A stretch of 64,000 nucleotides of DNA from Saccharopolyspora hordei. GTDB taxonomy: Bacteria; Actinomycetota; Actinomycetes; Mycobacteriales; Pseudonocardiaceae. Of this stretch, positions 35,618-44,800 are shown one piece after another. A program made the position numbers and the translations under genes. Positions within the stretch are counted from its first letter, which is position 1. Every line of letters starts with the position of its first letter. The stretch is taken from NCBI RefSeq assembly GCF_013410345.1, contig NZ_JACCFJ010000001.1, positions 1,116,001-1,180,000 of the forward strand, given 5' to 3'. Below the pieces are notes generated by a model. The model saw nothing but the letters and a program-made list of their open reading frames with translations. It ran no database searches and was not told where the DNA came from.

Positions 35618-36601
35618 GTGCCTCCGAGCGCTCCTTCCGCACCAGGGTCCGCCACCGACGTCGGCCCCGGCTACCACGAACAGCTCCACTGGCTGCGCTA
35701 CCAGGAGTTCTTCCCCGGTGCCCTGCGGGTCACCGCGGAGAACGCGCCGGCCGAGCAGTGGTGGCCGTGGCGGGACGTCCAGGTGCACGTCGACCGCGTC
35801 GCGCGCGAGCACGCGCCGACCAAGCTGATCTCCCTGCACGGCATCGGCACCTACGGCCGGATGCTCGCCCCGTACGGGCGGCTGCCCGCGCTGGCCGATC
35901 TCGAGCACATCGCCCCCGACCTGCCCGGCTGCGGCCTCACCGCCCCGTCCCGGCGCGGCACCACCTACCAGGACTGGGTGGACTGCGTCCTCGACCTGGT
36001 GGCGCTGGAACGCGCCCGCGACGACCGGCCGATCGTGCTGTTCGGGCTGAGCACCGGCGGGCGGCTGGCCTACGACGTGGCCGCGCGCGCCGGGGACGCG
36101 GTGGCCGGGGTGATCGCCACCTGCCTCGTCGACCCGCGGCGCACCGAGGTCCGCCGCCACCTGGCCGCCCGGCCGGAGATGGCCCGGTGGTCGGGGCTGC
36201 TCGGGCTGGCGCCGGGGCCGCTGGCGTCCGCGCGGGTGCCTGCGCACTGGCTGGCCAACATCGCCGCGATCTCCAACCACGCCCAGCTGGCCAACCTGGT
36301 GTGGGCGGATCCGCGCGGCGGCGGCAGCTCGCTGGCGCTCGGCTTCGTCCGCAGCTGCCTCACCGCGCCGCCCGCGGTCCCGCCGGAGGAGTTCACCGGT
36401 CCGCCGCTGCTGCTCGCCCAGCCGGCCGAGGACCGCTGGACGCCGCCGCTGCTGTCCCGGCGGTTCTTCGACCGGATCGGCGGGCCGACCCTCGTCGCCG
36501 AGCTGTCCGGTGCCGGGCACCTGCCGGTCGAGGAGTCGGGGCTGGCCGACCTGGACCGGGCCGTCCGCGACTTCCTGGACGAGTTCGGGCTGCCGTGGTG
36601 A
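35618..36601 (+). CDS. Alpha/beta hydrolase
   Basis: 327 residues. Nucleophile elbow GLSTGG with Ser145, candidate acid Asp272 (AEDRW) and His301 (GAGHLP) complete a serine-hydrolase triad; LISLHGIGTYGRM provides the oxyanion-hole region. No signal peptide, so cytoplasmic. A cap domain is likely between about residues 165 and 260. The substrate cannot be inferred; Ser-type lysophospholipase/esterase is the broad class. Leaderless start at 35618. Confidence 0.83.
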   Translation: MPPSAPSAPGSATDVGPGYHEQLHWLRYQEFFPGALRVTAENAPAEQWWPWRDVQVHVDRVAREHAPTKLISLHGIGTYGRMLAPYGRLPALADLEHIAPDLPGCGLTAPSRRGTTYQDWVDCVLDLVALERARDDRPIVLFGLSTGGRLAYDVAARAGDAVAGVIATCLVDPRRTEVRRHLAARPEMARWSGLLGLAPGPLASARVPAHWLANIAAISNHAQLANLVWADPRGGGSSLALGFVRSCLTAPPAVPPEEFTGPPLLLAQPAEDRWTPPLLSRRFFDRIGGPTLVAELSGAGHLPVEESGLADLDRAVRDFLDEFGLPW

Positions 36602-36911
36602 CCCGCGGTGACCGGCGTGCGCGGACCGTGCGCGCGGGTTTGGTTGCTGCGGGAATGCTCACAGGATCGTCGTGGTCGCGGTGCTGAGCCCAACGAGCGG
36701 TGGTGCTCACCGCTCCCCGTGAGGTCTGCGCAGGTCACTGCGCGTGCCCGGGCGATGTCACCGGAACGGGTGCCTCGTACCGGTGTCGGCGGAGGTGTTC
36801 GCTGCCTGCGAGCGGGGCCGTTCGCCCCTGGCCAAGGCGTGCTGGCGTGAGTCACGATCGGCGACGGCGATCTCGTGGTGCGCCCGTGCTGCCGGGCGGG
36901 GAGGAGAGTGG
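36602..36911. other. Intergenic region with one hairpin
   Basis: 310 bp without a supported gene. An 8-bp hairpin GAGCGGTG-GTGCT-CACCGCTC (36695-36715) may end the hydrolase transcript. GGGGAGGAGAG (36898-36908) is the ribosome binding site of the next gene. No clear promoter seen. Confidence 0.5.
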
Positions 36912-39533
36912 ATGGTCGGGCGTCACCGCTCCCTCGGTGCACAACCCGAACTGGAGCACTCGCGTCCCCCGGTGCGGCCCGAGGTCGACCCGGCGCGGCG
37001 GCGCACGTTCGCCGGCTTCTCCTTCGCGGTGCTCCTCGCCGGGGTGCTGGCCTCCGCGCTGACCTCGGCGTGGCTGCCGTTCCACTACCGGTCCGACCTG
37101 CTGTTCCTCGGTCCGCTGCTGGCCATGGGCTTCCTGCTGGCCGAGCAGCTGACGATCGACGTGGACGTCAAGCGGGTCGGCTGGACGATCTCCTTCACCG
37201 AGATCCCGCTCATCCTCGCCCTGCTCACGGTGCCGTTCGAGGTGGCGCTGGCGGCGAACCTGCTGGCCGGGCTGGGCGCCCAGGTCGGGCGCCGGGCGGC
37301 CACCCACGTCGCCTACAACGCCGGGGTGATGTGCCTGGAGATCGCGGTGCCGTTCGCGGTCGCCCACGCGGTCAACCAGGCGCTGGTCACGGTCGCCCCG
37401 GTCTGGTTCGGCCCCGTCGTGGGCACCCTGACGTCCTCGCTGATCAGCTGCGGCTTCGCGCTCGCCGCGCTGCACGTGCTGGGCGGCGCGATGCGCGTCT
37501 CCGCCGGCGCGCGGCTGGCGGTGCGCACGCTGGCCGTCGGCCTGCTCAACACCTCGGTCGGCCTGGTGAGCTACGAGGTGGCGCTGACCACCCCGTGGGG
37601 GTGGCTGCTGGTGGCGCTGGTCGCCGCGGCGGTGATCGGCCTGTACCGGGCGTACTCGGACCTGATGCGCGAGCAGCGCGACCTGGAGACGCTCAGCGAC
37701 GTGAGCCTCAGCGTGGCCCGCTACGGGCAGCGGAGCCCGCGGCAGGGCCCCGGCGAGGCGGTCCCGGAGGTGGGCGAGTGGGAGCCCGTCGCCGAGCGGA
37801 TCCGGGAGCAGCTCAACGCCACCCGCGTGGTGCTGCGGCTGCGGCTGGACCCGAGCGGTGAGGTGAGCACCCTCGTCGCCGGTGAGGACCTGCCGGAGGC
37901 GGCCTGGCAGGCCGCGCCGTCGGCGTTGCGCGAGGACCCGCTGCTCCAGCTGCCGGGCAGCCACGTGCGCTCGTTCCGGACGCTCGAAGCGCCCGAGGAG
38001 GTGCGGCGGGCGCTGCGGCAGCGCGGCGCGTACGAGGCCCTGGTGGTCCCGCTGCGCGGCGCGACGCAGCTGCTCGGCGCCGTCGAGGTGCACGACCGGG
38101 TGAGCCGCTGGCGCGGTTTCGGCCGGGCGGACGTGCGGTTGCTGCACACGCTCGCCAGCCACCTCGCGACCGCGATGGACAACCGCCGGCTGCTCGCGCG
38201 GCTGCGCCACGACGCCTACCACGACCCGCTGACCGGGCTGCTCAACCGCACCGGCTTCCGCGAGATGGCCGCCGAGGAGCTGCGCGGCGGCCGCACCGCG
38301 GTCGTGCTGCGCGTCGACCTCGACGTGCTCACCACGGTCAGCGAGGCCCTCGGCTACACCTGGGGCGACCGGATGGTCGTCGCCGCCGGGCAGCGGATGA
38401 GCGAGGAGCTGGGCGGGGCGCCGCTGGCCCGCCTGGAGGCGGGCTCGTTCGCGGTGCTGCTGCTGGACCACAGCGAGGCCCAGGCCCACGAGGTGGCCCA
38501 GCACCTGTGCGAGACGATCGCCCGCCCGTACCCGCTGGACCGGATCGTGGTGGAGGCCGCGGGCGTGGCCGGCTACGCCTCGTCCGCGCCGGCCGACGGC
38601 GAGTGCGAGAACGACGTCGACACCCTGCTGCAGCGCGCGGACGTCGCGGTGCGGGCGGCGCGCAACAGCGAGCACGTGGTGCGCGGCTACGCGCCCGCGA
38701 TGGGGCAGGTGTTCCTGCGCCGGTTCCAGCTGGTCACCCAGTTCCGGCACGCGCTGGACACCGGCCAGGTCGAGGTGCACTACCAGCCCAAGGTCGCGCT
38801 GCCGGAGCGCAGCGTGGTCGGCGCGGAGGCCCTGGTGCGCTGGTCGCACCCGGAGTACGGGCGGCTCGACCCGGACGAGTTCGTGCCGCTGGTCGAGGCG
38901 ACCGGCCTGGTCGACGCGCTCACCTCGTTCGTGATGGAGTGCGCGCTGGTCAAGATCCGGCAGTGGCTGGACGCCGGCCTGCGGATGTCGGTGGCGGTGA
39001 ACCTGTCGGTGCGCAACCTCGCCGACGAGGCCTTCCCGGACCGCGTCGCCGAGGCGCTGGAGCGCCACGACATCCCGCCCGAGCTGCTCACCTTCGAGCT
39101 CACCGAGTCCAGCGTGATGGCCGACCCGGAGCGGTCGCTGCCGGTGCTGCGGCGGCTGCACGCGATGGGCGTGGTGCTGGCGGTGGACGACTTCGGCACC
39201 GGTTACTCGTCGCTGGCCTACCTGCGGCAGCTGCCGGTGGACGAGGTGAAGATCGACAAGAGCTTCGTGCTCGGCATGGGCACCGACCTCGGTGACATGG
39301 CCGTGGTCCGCTCCATCGTCGAGCTGGGCCACTCGCTGCACCTGGCGGTGGTCGCCGAGGGCGTCGAGGACGACGCGGCGCGCGACCAGCTGGTGGAGAT
39401 GGGCTGCGACGTGGCGCAGGGCTACCTGATCTCGCGGCCGCTGTCCGAGGAGCGGTTCGAGGCGTGGCTGAAGGCCCGCACCAAGCGCGGCGTCGGTCCC
39501 CGGTCCGAGACCGTCCTCACACTCCTGCACTGA
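36912..39533 (+). CDS. Membrane GAF-GGDEF(degenerate)-EAL protein
   Basis: 873 residues. An N-terminal MASE-like membrane region of about 6-7 helices (residues ~30-245), a short coiled region, a GAF-like domain (~275-430), a GGDEF-type domain (~430-600) and an EAL domain (~620-860). The GGDEF motif reads EAGSF (509-513), so it should not make c-di-GMP. The EAL domain keeps EALVRW (639-644), NLSVRNL, ELTES, DDFGTGYSSLAYL (from 759), KIDKSF and AEGVE, consistent with an active c-di-GMP phosphodiesterase. ATG 36912 follows GGGGAGGAG. Confidence 0.93.
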   Translation: MVGRHRSLGAQPELEHSRPPVRPEVDPARRRTFAGFSFAVLLAGVLASALTSAWLPFHYRSDLLFLGPLLAMGFLLAEQLTIDVDVKRVGWTISFTEIPLILALLTVPFEVALAANLLAGLGAQVGRRAATHVAYNAGVMCLEIAVPFAVAHAVNQALVTVAPVWFGPVVGTLTSSLISCGFALAALHVLGGAMRVSAGARLAVRTLAVGLLNTSVGLVSYEVALTTPWGWLLVALVAAAVIGLYRAYSDLMREQRDLETLSDVSLSVARYGQRSPRQGPGEAVPEVGEWEPVAERIREQLNATRVVLRLRLDPSGEVSTLVAGEDLPEAAWQAAPSALREDPLLQLPGSHVRSFRTLEAPEEVRRALRQRGAYEALVVPLRGATQLLGAVEVHDRVSRWRGFGRADVRLLHTLASHLATAMDNRRLLARLRHDAYHDPLTGLLNRTGFREMAAEELRGGRTAVVLRVDLDVLTTVSEALGYTWGDRMVVAAGQRMSEELGGAPLARLEAGSFAVLLLDHSEAQAHEVAQHLCETIARPYPLDRIVVEAAGVAGYASSAPADGECENDVDTLLQRADVAVRAARNSEHVVRGYAPAMGQVFLRRFQLVTQFRHALDTGQVEVHYQPKVALPERSVVGAEALVRWSHPEYGRLDPDEFVPLVEATGLVDALTSFVMECALVKIRQWLDAGLRMSVAVNLSVRNLADEAFPDRVAEALERHDIPPELLTFELTESSVMADPERSLPVLRRLHAMGVVLAVDDFGTGYSSLAYLRQLPVDEVKIDKSFVLGMGTDLGDMAVVRSIVELGHSLHLAVVAEGVEDDAARDQLVEMGCDVAQGYLISRPLSEERFEAWLKARTKRGVGPRSETVLTLLH

Positions 39534-39639
39534 AGCGCCGCCCGCCGCCCGCGGACCCCCAGCGGAGCCGGGAGAGTGGTCCTGACCAGGGTTTTCGCCG
39601 AAAGTGGACCCCCCTGTTCAGGGGCCTCGAGAGGGTGTG

Positions 39640-39645
39640 TAAAGT
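39640..39645 (+). promoter_or_regulatory. -10 box for the tRNA-Thr gene
   Basis: TAAAGT lies 23 nt before the tRNA, in an unusually A/T-containing stretch for this window. No certain -35 box. Confidence 0.4.
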
Positions 39646-39668
39646 TCTAGGCGTTCCGCAGGGAACAC

Positions 39669-39741
39669 GCCCCAATAGCTCAGTCGGCAGAGCGTCTCCA
39701 TGGTAAGGAGAAGGTCTACGGTTCGATTCCGTATTGGGGCT
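39669..39741 (+). tRNA. tRNA-Thr (anticodon GGT)
   Basis: 73-nt cloverleaf: acceptor GCCCCAA/TTGGGGC, anticodon stem TCTCC/GGAGA with loop ATGGTAA, T-arm TACGG-TTCGATT-CCGTA. CCA not encoded. Confidence 0.97.
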
Positions 39742-39849
39742 CGAAAGACAGCCGCAGTGCTCGGTAAACTAGGTGCTGTGGCTGTTTTGCGTGGGACATC
39801 CTGCGTCGGCTGAGGCTGCCGGTGCGCGGCGCATCGAAGGTCCCAGCAA

Positions 39850-39922
39850 GGCGGTGTAGCTCAGTCGGTAGAGCAAGCGGCTCATAATCGCTGTGTCGCC
39901 GGTTCAAGTCCGGCCACCGCTA
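39850..39922 (+). tRNA. tRNA-Met (anticodon CAT)
   Basis: 73-nt cloverleaf with anticodon loop CTCATAA and T-arm GCCGG-TTCAAGT-CCGGC; CCA is encoded just after (to 39925). The acceptor is GGCGGTG/CACCGCT with a G-T first pair. Elongator type is inferred: it lacks the three G-C pairs of the initiator anticodon stem. Confidence 0.93.
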
Positions 39923-39990
39923 CCAGTCACGGTCCGCGCGGATCACCCGCGAACCGCCCAGCAGTATCACCGAGACAGAAAGGCACCCCC

Positions 39991-40155
39991 GTGGCCGCCA
40001 CCGACGTCCGACCCAAGATCACGCTGGCGTGCGAGGAGTGCAAGCACCGCAACTACATCACCAACAAGAACCGGCGCAACAACCCGGACCGGTTGGAGAT
40101 GAAGAAGTTCTGCCCGAACTGCGGTACGCACAAGCTCCACAAGGAGACCCGCTGA
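39991..40155 (+). CDS. rpmG: Ribosomal protein bL33
   Basis: 54 residues. Zinc-ribbon form with Cys14/Cys17 (CEEC) and Cys41/Cys44 (CPNC), the [20 protein letters not shown] core and C-terminal [12 protein letters not shown] start; GAAAGG about 9 nt upstream. Followed by a strong terminator. Zinc-containing L33 paralogues are usually the zinc-replete version. Confidence 0.95.
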   Translation: MAATDVRPKITLACEECKHRNYITNKNRRNNPDRLEMKKFCPNCGTHKLHKETR

Positions 40156-40219
40156 GCCAGGCACGTCCGCGGAACGGTTCGCCGTTCGCGACTGCTCAGT
40201 GTCCCTGAGTGGCTTCGAG

Positions 40220-40249
40220 CCCGCCCCCGGCGCCGGGGGCGGGTTTTTT
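40220..40249 (+). terminator. Rho-independent terminator after rpmG
   Basis: A perfect 24-bp GC palindrome (40220-40243; 12 bp each side) followed directly by six T's, the best intrinsic terminator in the window. Confidence 0.92.
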
Positions 40250-40312
40250 CGTGCCGGTGTGGTGAGGCGCACGGGTGTTCGGGAAGCGGGTGGGGCGGCG
40301 CCCGGGGTCGGG

Positions 40313-40318
40313 TAGCCT
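40313..40318 (+). promoter_or_regulatory. -10 hexamer of leaderless hadA
   Basis: TAGCCT ends 6 nt before GTG 40325, identical in sequence and spacing to the box before 34934. Confidence 0.5.
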
Positions 40319-40324
40319 GCGCGC

Positions 40325-40783
40325 GTGCCGCTTGACCAGTCATTCATCGGACGCGAGTACCCGCCCACCCCGCCGTACGAGGTCGGGCGGGAGAAGATCC
40401 GGGAGTTCGCCACCGCGATCGGCGACGACTCCCCGCTGTACCGGGACGTCGAGGCCGCCAAGGCCGCCGGGTACCCCGACGTGATCGCCCCGCCCACGTT
40501 CGCGGTGATCATGTCCATGGGCGCGCACGACGCGCTCGTCGAGGACCCGCAGCTCGGGCTGGACTACAGCCGCGTGGTGCACGGGCAGCAGGAGTTCACC
40601 CACCACCGGCCGATCCAGGCCGGCGACCGGTTGGTCACCGTGGTGCACGTGGACGACATCAAGACGCGCGCGGGCAACGACTTCCTCACGGTGCGGGCCG
40701 AGATCAGCACCGTCACCGGGGAACCGGTGTGCACCGCGAAGTCGATGCTGGTGGCCCGCGGGACCGGGGAGGACGAGGCGTGA
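40325..40783 (+). CDS. hadA: MaoC-like dehydratase, HadA type
   Basis: 152 residues with a hot-dog fold (MaoC N-terminal type). In mycobacteria HadA is the substrate-binding partner of the (3R)-hydroxyacyl-ACP dehydratase of FAS-II. Seen: VGREKIREFATAIGDDSPLYRD near residues 19-40, DVIAPPTFAVIM, and QEFTHHRPIQAGDRLVT. No catalytic D-H pair of its own. The ATG of hadB overlaps its stop (TGATG). The rpmG-hadA-hadB order is as in mycobacteria. Confidence 0.9.
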   Translation: MPLDQSFIGREYPPTPPYEVGREKIREFATAIGDDSPLYRDVEAAKAAGYPDVIAPPTFAVIMSMGAHDALVEDPQLGLDYSRVVHGQQEFTHHRPIQAGDRLVTVVHVDDIKTRAGNDFLTVRAEISTVTGEPVCTAKSMLVARGTGEDEA

Positions 40784-41208
40784 TGGGCGTGCGGTTGTCC
40801 GAGGTCGCGGTCGGCGACCAGCTCCCCGAGCTGAGCGTGGCGCTCACCCGCACCGACCTGGTCCGGTACGCGGGCGCCTCCGGTGACTTCAACCCGATCC
40901 ACTGGAACGAGCGGTTCGCCACCGAGGTCGGCCTGCCGGGCGTGATCGCGCACGGCATGCTCACCATGGCGGTGGCCGGTCGCCTGGTCAGCCAGTGGAC
41001 CGGCGACCCGGGCGCGATCGTGCACTACGGGGTCCGCTTCACCCGGCCGGTCGTGGTGCCCGACGACGAGACCGGCGCGCGGGTGGACGTCACCGGCAAG
41101 GTCTCGGCGATCAACGACGACGGCACGGTGAAGGTCGCCATCACGGCCAAGAGCGCGGGCCAGGGCGTCCTCGGCGGCGCCACCGCCACCGTCCGCCTGC
41201 CCCGGTGA
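40783..41208 (+). CDS. hadB: MaoC-like dehydratase, HadB type (catalytic)
   Basis: 141-residue hot-dog protein with the hydratase-2 motif YAGASGDFNPIHWNERFA, giving the catalytic Asp and His, then GVIAHGMLTMAVAGRL. Expected to form a heterodimer with HadA and dehydrate 3-hydroxyacyl thioesters. It is coupled to hadA through TGATG. The third mycobacterial gene, hadC, is absent; a convergent aminotransferase follows. Confidence 0.92.
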   Translation: MGVRLSEVAVGDQLPELSVALTRTDLVRYAGASGDFNPIHWNERFATEVGLPGVIAHGMLTMAVAGRLVSQWTGDPGAIVHYGVRFTRPVVVPDDETGARVDVTGKVSAINDDGTVKVAITAKSAGQGVLGGATATVRLPR

Positions 41209-41216
41209 GCGAGGAG

Positions 41217-41245
41217 GTGGGGGCGCCCGGTCCGGCAGCCCCCAC
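41217..41245. terminator. Bidirectional hairpin between hadB and aspC
   Basis: Stem GTGGGGGC (41217-41224) with GCCCCCAC (41238-41245) and a 13-nt loop, in the 46-bp gap of convergent genes. Confidence 0.6.
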
Positions 41246-41254
41246 CCCGGGAGA

Positions 41255-42484
41255 TCACGTCGCTTCGGCGAGCAGCGAGCCGAGCCGGTCCACCCCGGTG
41301 ACCAGGTCCTCGTCGCCGAGGGCGTAGGAGAGGCGGAAGTAGCCGGGCGTGCCGAAGGCCTCGCCCGGGACCACCGCGACCTCGGCGTGCTCGAGGACCA
41401 GCGCGGCCAGCTCCACGCTGCTGCTCGGGCGCACCCCGCGGATCTCCTTGCCCAGCACGTCCTTCACCGACGGGTACGCGTAGAACGCGCCCCGCGGCTC
41501 GGGGCAGCTGACGCCCGGGATCGCCGAGAGCATCTCGACGATCGTGCGCCGCCGGCGGTCGAAGGCCGCGCGCATCTCGTGGACCGCGTCCAGCGAGCCG
41601 CTGACCGCCGCCAGCGCGGCCCGCTGCGAGACGTTGGCGACGTTGGACGACAGGTGCGACTGCAGGTTCGTCGCCGCCGCGATCACGTCCGGCGGGCCGA
41701 TCATCCAGCCCACCCGCCAGCCGGTCATGGCGTAGGTCTTGGCGACGCCGTTGAGCACCACGCAGGTGTCGGCCAGCTCGGGCACCACGGCGGGCATCGA
41801 CACGTGCCGGGCGTCGCCGTAGACCAGGTGCTCGTAGATCTCGTCGGTGACCACCCAGATGCCGTGCTCGACGGCCCAGCGGCCGATCGCCTCCACCTGG
41901 TCCGGCGGGTAGACCGCCCCGGTCGGGTTGGACGGCGAGTTGAACACCAGGACCTTGGTGCGCGGCGTGCGGGCCGCCTCCAGCTGGTCGACGGTGACCA
42001 GGTAGCCGGTCGACTCGTCGGCCGGGACCACCACCGGAACTCCACCCGGCAGGGTGATCGCTTCCGGGTAGGTGGTCCAGTACGGGGCGGGCAGCAGCAC
42101 CTCGTCGCCCGGGTCCAGCAGGGTCTGGAAGGTCTGGTAGACGGCGTGCTTGCCGCCGTTGGTGACCAGCACCTGGCCGGCCTGCACGGAGTACCCGGAG
42201 TCCCGCTGGGTCTTGGCGGCGATGGCCTCGCGCAGCTCCGGCAGCCCCGCGGCCGGGCTGTAGCGGTGGTTCTTCGGGTCGGAGCAGGCGGCGATCGCGG
42301 CGTCCACGATGGGTTGCGGCGTCGGGAAGTCGGGTTCGCCGGCGCCGAACCCGATCACCGGGCGCCCGGCGGCCTTGAGCGCCTTCGCCTTGGTGTCCAC
42401 GGCCAGGGTGGCGGACTCGCTGATGCCGCCGATCCGGGCGGACACCCGCGTTCTGGTCTGGTGGTCTGCGTGCGGTGTGGCCAT
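41255..42484 (-). CDS. aspC: Aspartate aminotransferase (class I/II PLP enzyme)
   Basis: 409 residues. PLP fold [20 protein letters not shown] near the N-terminus, [53 protein letters not shown], and the PLP lysine in [18 protein letters not shown]. This is the Ib-type aspartate/prephenate-like aminotransferase found next to secE in many actinobacteria. The start is set at ATG 42484 ([10 protein letters not shown]); longer frames lack homology. It faces away from the ribosomal genes. Confidence 0.92.
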   Translation of the reverse strand: MATPHADHQTRTRVSARIGGISESATLAVDTKAKALKAAGRPVIGFGAGEPDFPTPQPIVDAAIAACSDPKNHRYSPAAGLPELREAIAAKTQRDSGYSVQAGQVLVTNGGKHAVYQTFQTLLDPGDEVLLPAPYWTTYPEAITLPGGVPVVVPADESTGYLVTVDQLEAARTPRTKVLVFNSPSNPTGAVYPPDQVEAIGRWAVEHGIWVVTDEIYEHLVYGDARHVSMPAVVPELADTCVVLNGVAKTYAMTGWRVGWMIGPPDVIAAATNLQSHLSSNVANVSQRAALAAVSGSLDAVHEMRAAFDRRRRTIVEMLSAIPGVSCPEPRGAFYAYPSVKDVLGKEIRGVRPSSSVELAALVLEHAEVAVVPGEAFGTPGYFRLSYALGDEDLVTGVDRLGSLLAEAT

Positions 42485-42591
42485 GCGGGGATACTGGCAC
42501 GAAGTGGCCGGCGACACGCTCCTCACCAGCGGCGGAGCGGTTCTTCGCGCGACACGGGGGGTGCCGTTGGATACCGCCTGTCGGCGTGCCG

Positions 42592-42597
42592 TACACT
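42592..42597 (+). promoter_or_regulatory. Putative promoter of tRNA-Trp/secE/nusG
   Basis: TACACT (42592-42597) with TTGGAT 19 bp upstream (42567-42572); spacing is slightly long. Confidence 0.4.
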
Positions 42598-42686
42598 TCC
42601 GTACCTGGATGCCCGAACTCCCGTGGAACTCCGGTCCCATGGCGATGGCGGGCGCCCGCCGAGTGCGGCCTGGGTCCAGGCCGCGG

Positions 42687-42759
<73 letters not shown>

Positions 42760-42789
42760 CGTCGATGCGACGGTGAGCGGAGGATTGGC

Positions 42790-43191
42790 GTGAGCGAGGA
42801 CCGCGAGCAGGAGCAGGGCGGGGCGCGCGACGACGCCAACCGTCCGTCCAGCGCTGCGGCGCGGCGCGAGCGCCGTGCTTCCTCCCGTCCGACCGGTCGC
42901 CGGGGCCGGTCTGGTGAGTCGAGTTCCGGCTCGACGCGCACAACTGAGTCGAAGGGTCGGCCGACCCCAGCACGGGACGGTCGGCAGGGTCGGGTTTCGC
43001 TGTTCCGGAAGATCGGACGCTTCCTGCGCGAGGTCGTCGCCGAACTGCGCAAGGTCATCTGGCCGACGCGCAAGTCGCTGGTGTCCTACACGCTCGTGGT
43101 GCTGGTGTTCGTCAGCGTCATGGTGGCGTTCGTGGCCGGCGTTGACGTGCTCTTCGCCAAGGGCGTGGGTTGGCTGTTCGGCTCCGGCTGA
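42790..43191 (+). CDS. secE: Preprotein translocase subunit SecE
   Basis: 133 residues. A long, basic, Ser/Arg-rich N-terminus (~75 residues) precedes the conserved SecE core: [42 protein letters not shown], an amphipathic helix then one membrane helix. Part of the SecYEG channel. GTG 42790 has GGAGG six bases upstream. Co-transcribed with nusG 79 bp further on. Confidence 0.96.
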   Translation: MSEDREQEQGGARDDANRPSSAAARRERRASSRPTGRRGRSGESSSGSTRTTESKGRPTPARDGRQGRVSLFRKIGRFLREVVAELRKVIWPTRKSLVSYTLVVLVFVSVMVAFVAGVDVLFAKGVGWLFGSG

Positions 43192-43270
43192 ACCTCAGGG
43201 CCCGCGCTTGAGGTGGTGCCGGCGGAGCAACGACCCGGCACACAACGCACGAGAGGAAGCGAGACCGACT

Positions 43271-44122
43271 GTGACCTCCCACGAGGGCCAGGAAAACACC
43301 GGCCTCACCGACGAGCAGGTGCAGCCAGCGGCCGACGAGGCCGGGGCGGCCGCGGACTCGGTCGATGCAGTCGAGTCCACCGGCGGTGCCGACTCCGGCG
43401 AGGACGCCGGTTCCACCGACGCCACCGAGTCGCAGGCCGAGACCGACGCTGACGCCACCGACGCCTCCGGCGAGGGCGAGGCGGCCGCGGAGGCCGAGGA
43501 GACCGAGGAGCCCGACCCCGTCGAGGAGCTGCGCGCCGCACTGCGCCGCGCGCCCGGCGAGTGGTACGTGGTGCACTCCTACGCCGGCTACGAGAACAAG
43601 GTCAAGACCAACCTCGAGACCCGCGCCCAGACGCTGGACGTCGAGGACTACATCTTCCAGGTCGAGGTGCCGACCGAAGAGGTCACCGAGATCAAGAACG
43701 GCCAGCGCAAGCTGGTGCAGCGCAAGGTGCTGCCCGGCTACATCCTGGTCCGGATGGAGCTCAACGACGCGTCCTGGAGCGCGGTGCGCAACACGCCCGG
43801 CGTCACCGGCTTCGTCGGCGCCACCTCCAAGCCGTCGCCGCTGAGCATCGACGAGGTGCTGAAGTTCCTCGCGCCGCAGGTCGAGGAGAAGAAGGCCGAG
43901 CCGGGCAAGAAGGCCGCTGCCGCACCGTCGGCCGCCAAGCCCGCGGTGGAGGTCGACTTCGAGGTCGGCGAGTCCGTCACCGTCATGGACGGGCCGTTCG
44001 CGACCTTGCCCGCGACCATCAACGAGGTCAACCCGGACGCCCAGAAGCTCAAGGTCCTGGTGTCGATCTTCGGCCGCGAAACGCCGGTTGAGCTGTCGTT
44101 CAACCAGGTTTCCAAGATCTGA
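43271..44122 (+). CDS. nusG: Transcription elongation/antitermination factor NusG
   Basis: 283 residues. The first ~95 are a highly acidic, Asp/Ala/Thr/Glu-rich extension typical of actinobacterial NusG. Then the NGN domain ([54 protein letters not shown]), a Lys/Ala linker, and the KOW domain ([23 protein letters not shown]...[11 protein letters not shown]). GTG 43271 is chosen; GAGGAAG lies about 12 nt upstream. Confidence 0.96.
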   Translation: MTSHEGQENTGLTDEQVQPAADEAGAAADSVDAVESTGGADSGEDAGSTDATESQAETDADATDASGEGEAAAEAEETEEPDPVEELRAALRRAPGEWYVVHSYAGYENKVKTNLETRAQTLDVEDYIFQVEVPTEEVTEIKNGQRKLVQRKVLPGYILVRMELNDASWSAVRNTPGVTGFVGATSKPSPLSIDEVLKFLAPQVEEKKAEPGKKAAAAPSAAKPAVEVDFEVGESVTVMDGPFATLPATINEVNPDAQKLKVLVSIFGRETPVELSFNQVSKI

Positions 44123-44274
44123 CCGGATCCCCACGGGGAGACGGCCGGCTGCGCGCGGGTCTGGCAGGACCGCGCGCAGCAGCGGGCGATGCCACCGTTT
44201 CGTGGTCTCGCCAGATCGGCCCCGCAGCCAGGCGGGGCCGGGCAACCGGATAGCGAAGACACAGGAAAGCGAAC
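44123..44274 (+). promoter_or_regulatory. nusG-rplK leader with two hairpins
   Basis: 152 bp. An 11-bp GC stem (44148-44158 with 44170-44180) and an 8-bp stem GGCCCCGC/GCGGGGCC (44218-44225 with 44232-44239). The first may attenuate nusG read-through; the second lies about 35 nt before rplK, where L11/L1-type autoregulation would act. The roles are inferred. Confidence 0.45.
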
Positions 44275-44709
44275 ATGCCGCCCAAGAAGAAGAAGCTGGC
44301 AGCGATCATCAAGCTGCAGATCCAGGCGGGCCAGGCCAACCCGGCCCCGCCGGTCGGCCCCGCGCTGGGTCAGCACGGCGTCAACATCATGGAGTTCTGC
44401 AAGGCGTACAACGCCGCGACCGAGCAGCAGCGTGGCAACGTGGTGCCGGTCGAGATCTCCGTGTACGAAGACCGCTCCTTCGACTTCAAGCTGAAGACCC
44501 CGCCGGCCGCGAAGCTGCTGCTGAAGGCCGCCGGTGTGCAGAAGGGCAGCGGCGAGCCGCACAAGAACAAGGTCGGCAAGGTCACCATGGACCAGGTCCG
44601 CGAGATCGCCGAGACCAAGATGGCCGACCTCAACGCCAACGACATCGACCAGGCCGCCAAGATCATCGCCGGGACCGCCCGGTCGATGGGTCTGACCGTC
44701 GAGGGCTGA
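44275..44709 (+). CDS. rplK: Ribosomal protein uL11
   Basis: 144 residues: [66 protein letters not shown] and C-terminal [15 protein letters not shown] are all diagnostic. Binds 23S rRNA at the GTPase-associated centre. First gene of the rplKA pair; AGGAAAG precedes the ATG. Confidence 0.99.
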   Translation: MPPKKKKLAAIIKLQIQAGQANPAPPVGPALGQHGVNIMEFCKAYNAATEQQRGNVVPVEISVYEDRSFDFKLKTPPAAKLLLKAAGVQKGSGEPHKNKVGKVTMDQVREIAETKMADLNANDIDQAAKIIAGTARSMGLTVEG

Positions 44710-44800
44710 CACACGCGGTCCGGTTCCGACCGGGCACCGCTGTGGGAGGGCTGGCGCAGCCCGACCAACCACAACTGATCCACCGCTGATAGGGACAGAG

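Noticed and set aside
36744..36911. 56-residue N-terminal extension of the GGDEF/EAL protein
   Set aside because: No homology or codon bias, and a strong GGGGAGGAG lies just before ATG 36912.
39534..39990. Small coding frames overlapping the tRNA-Thr and tRNA-Met genes
   Set aside because: They merely translate tRNA sequence and spacers.
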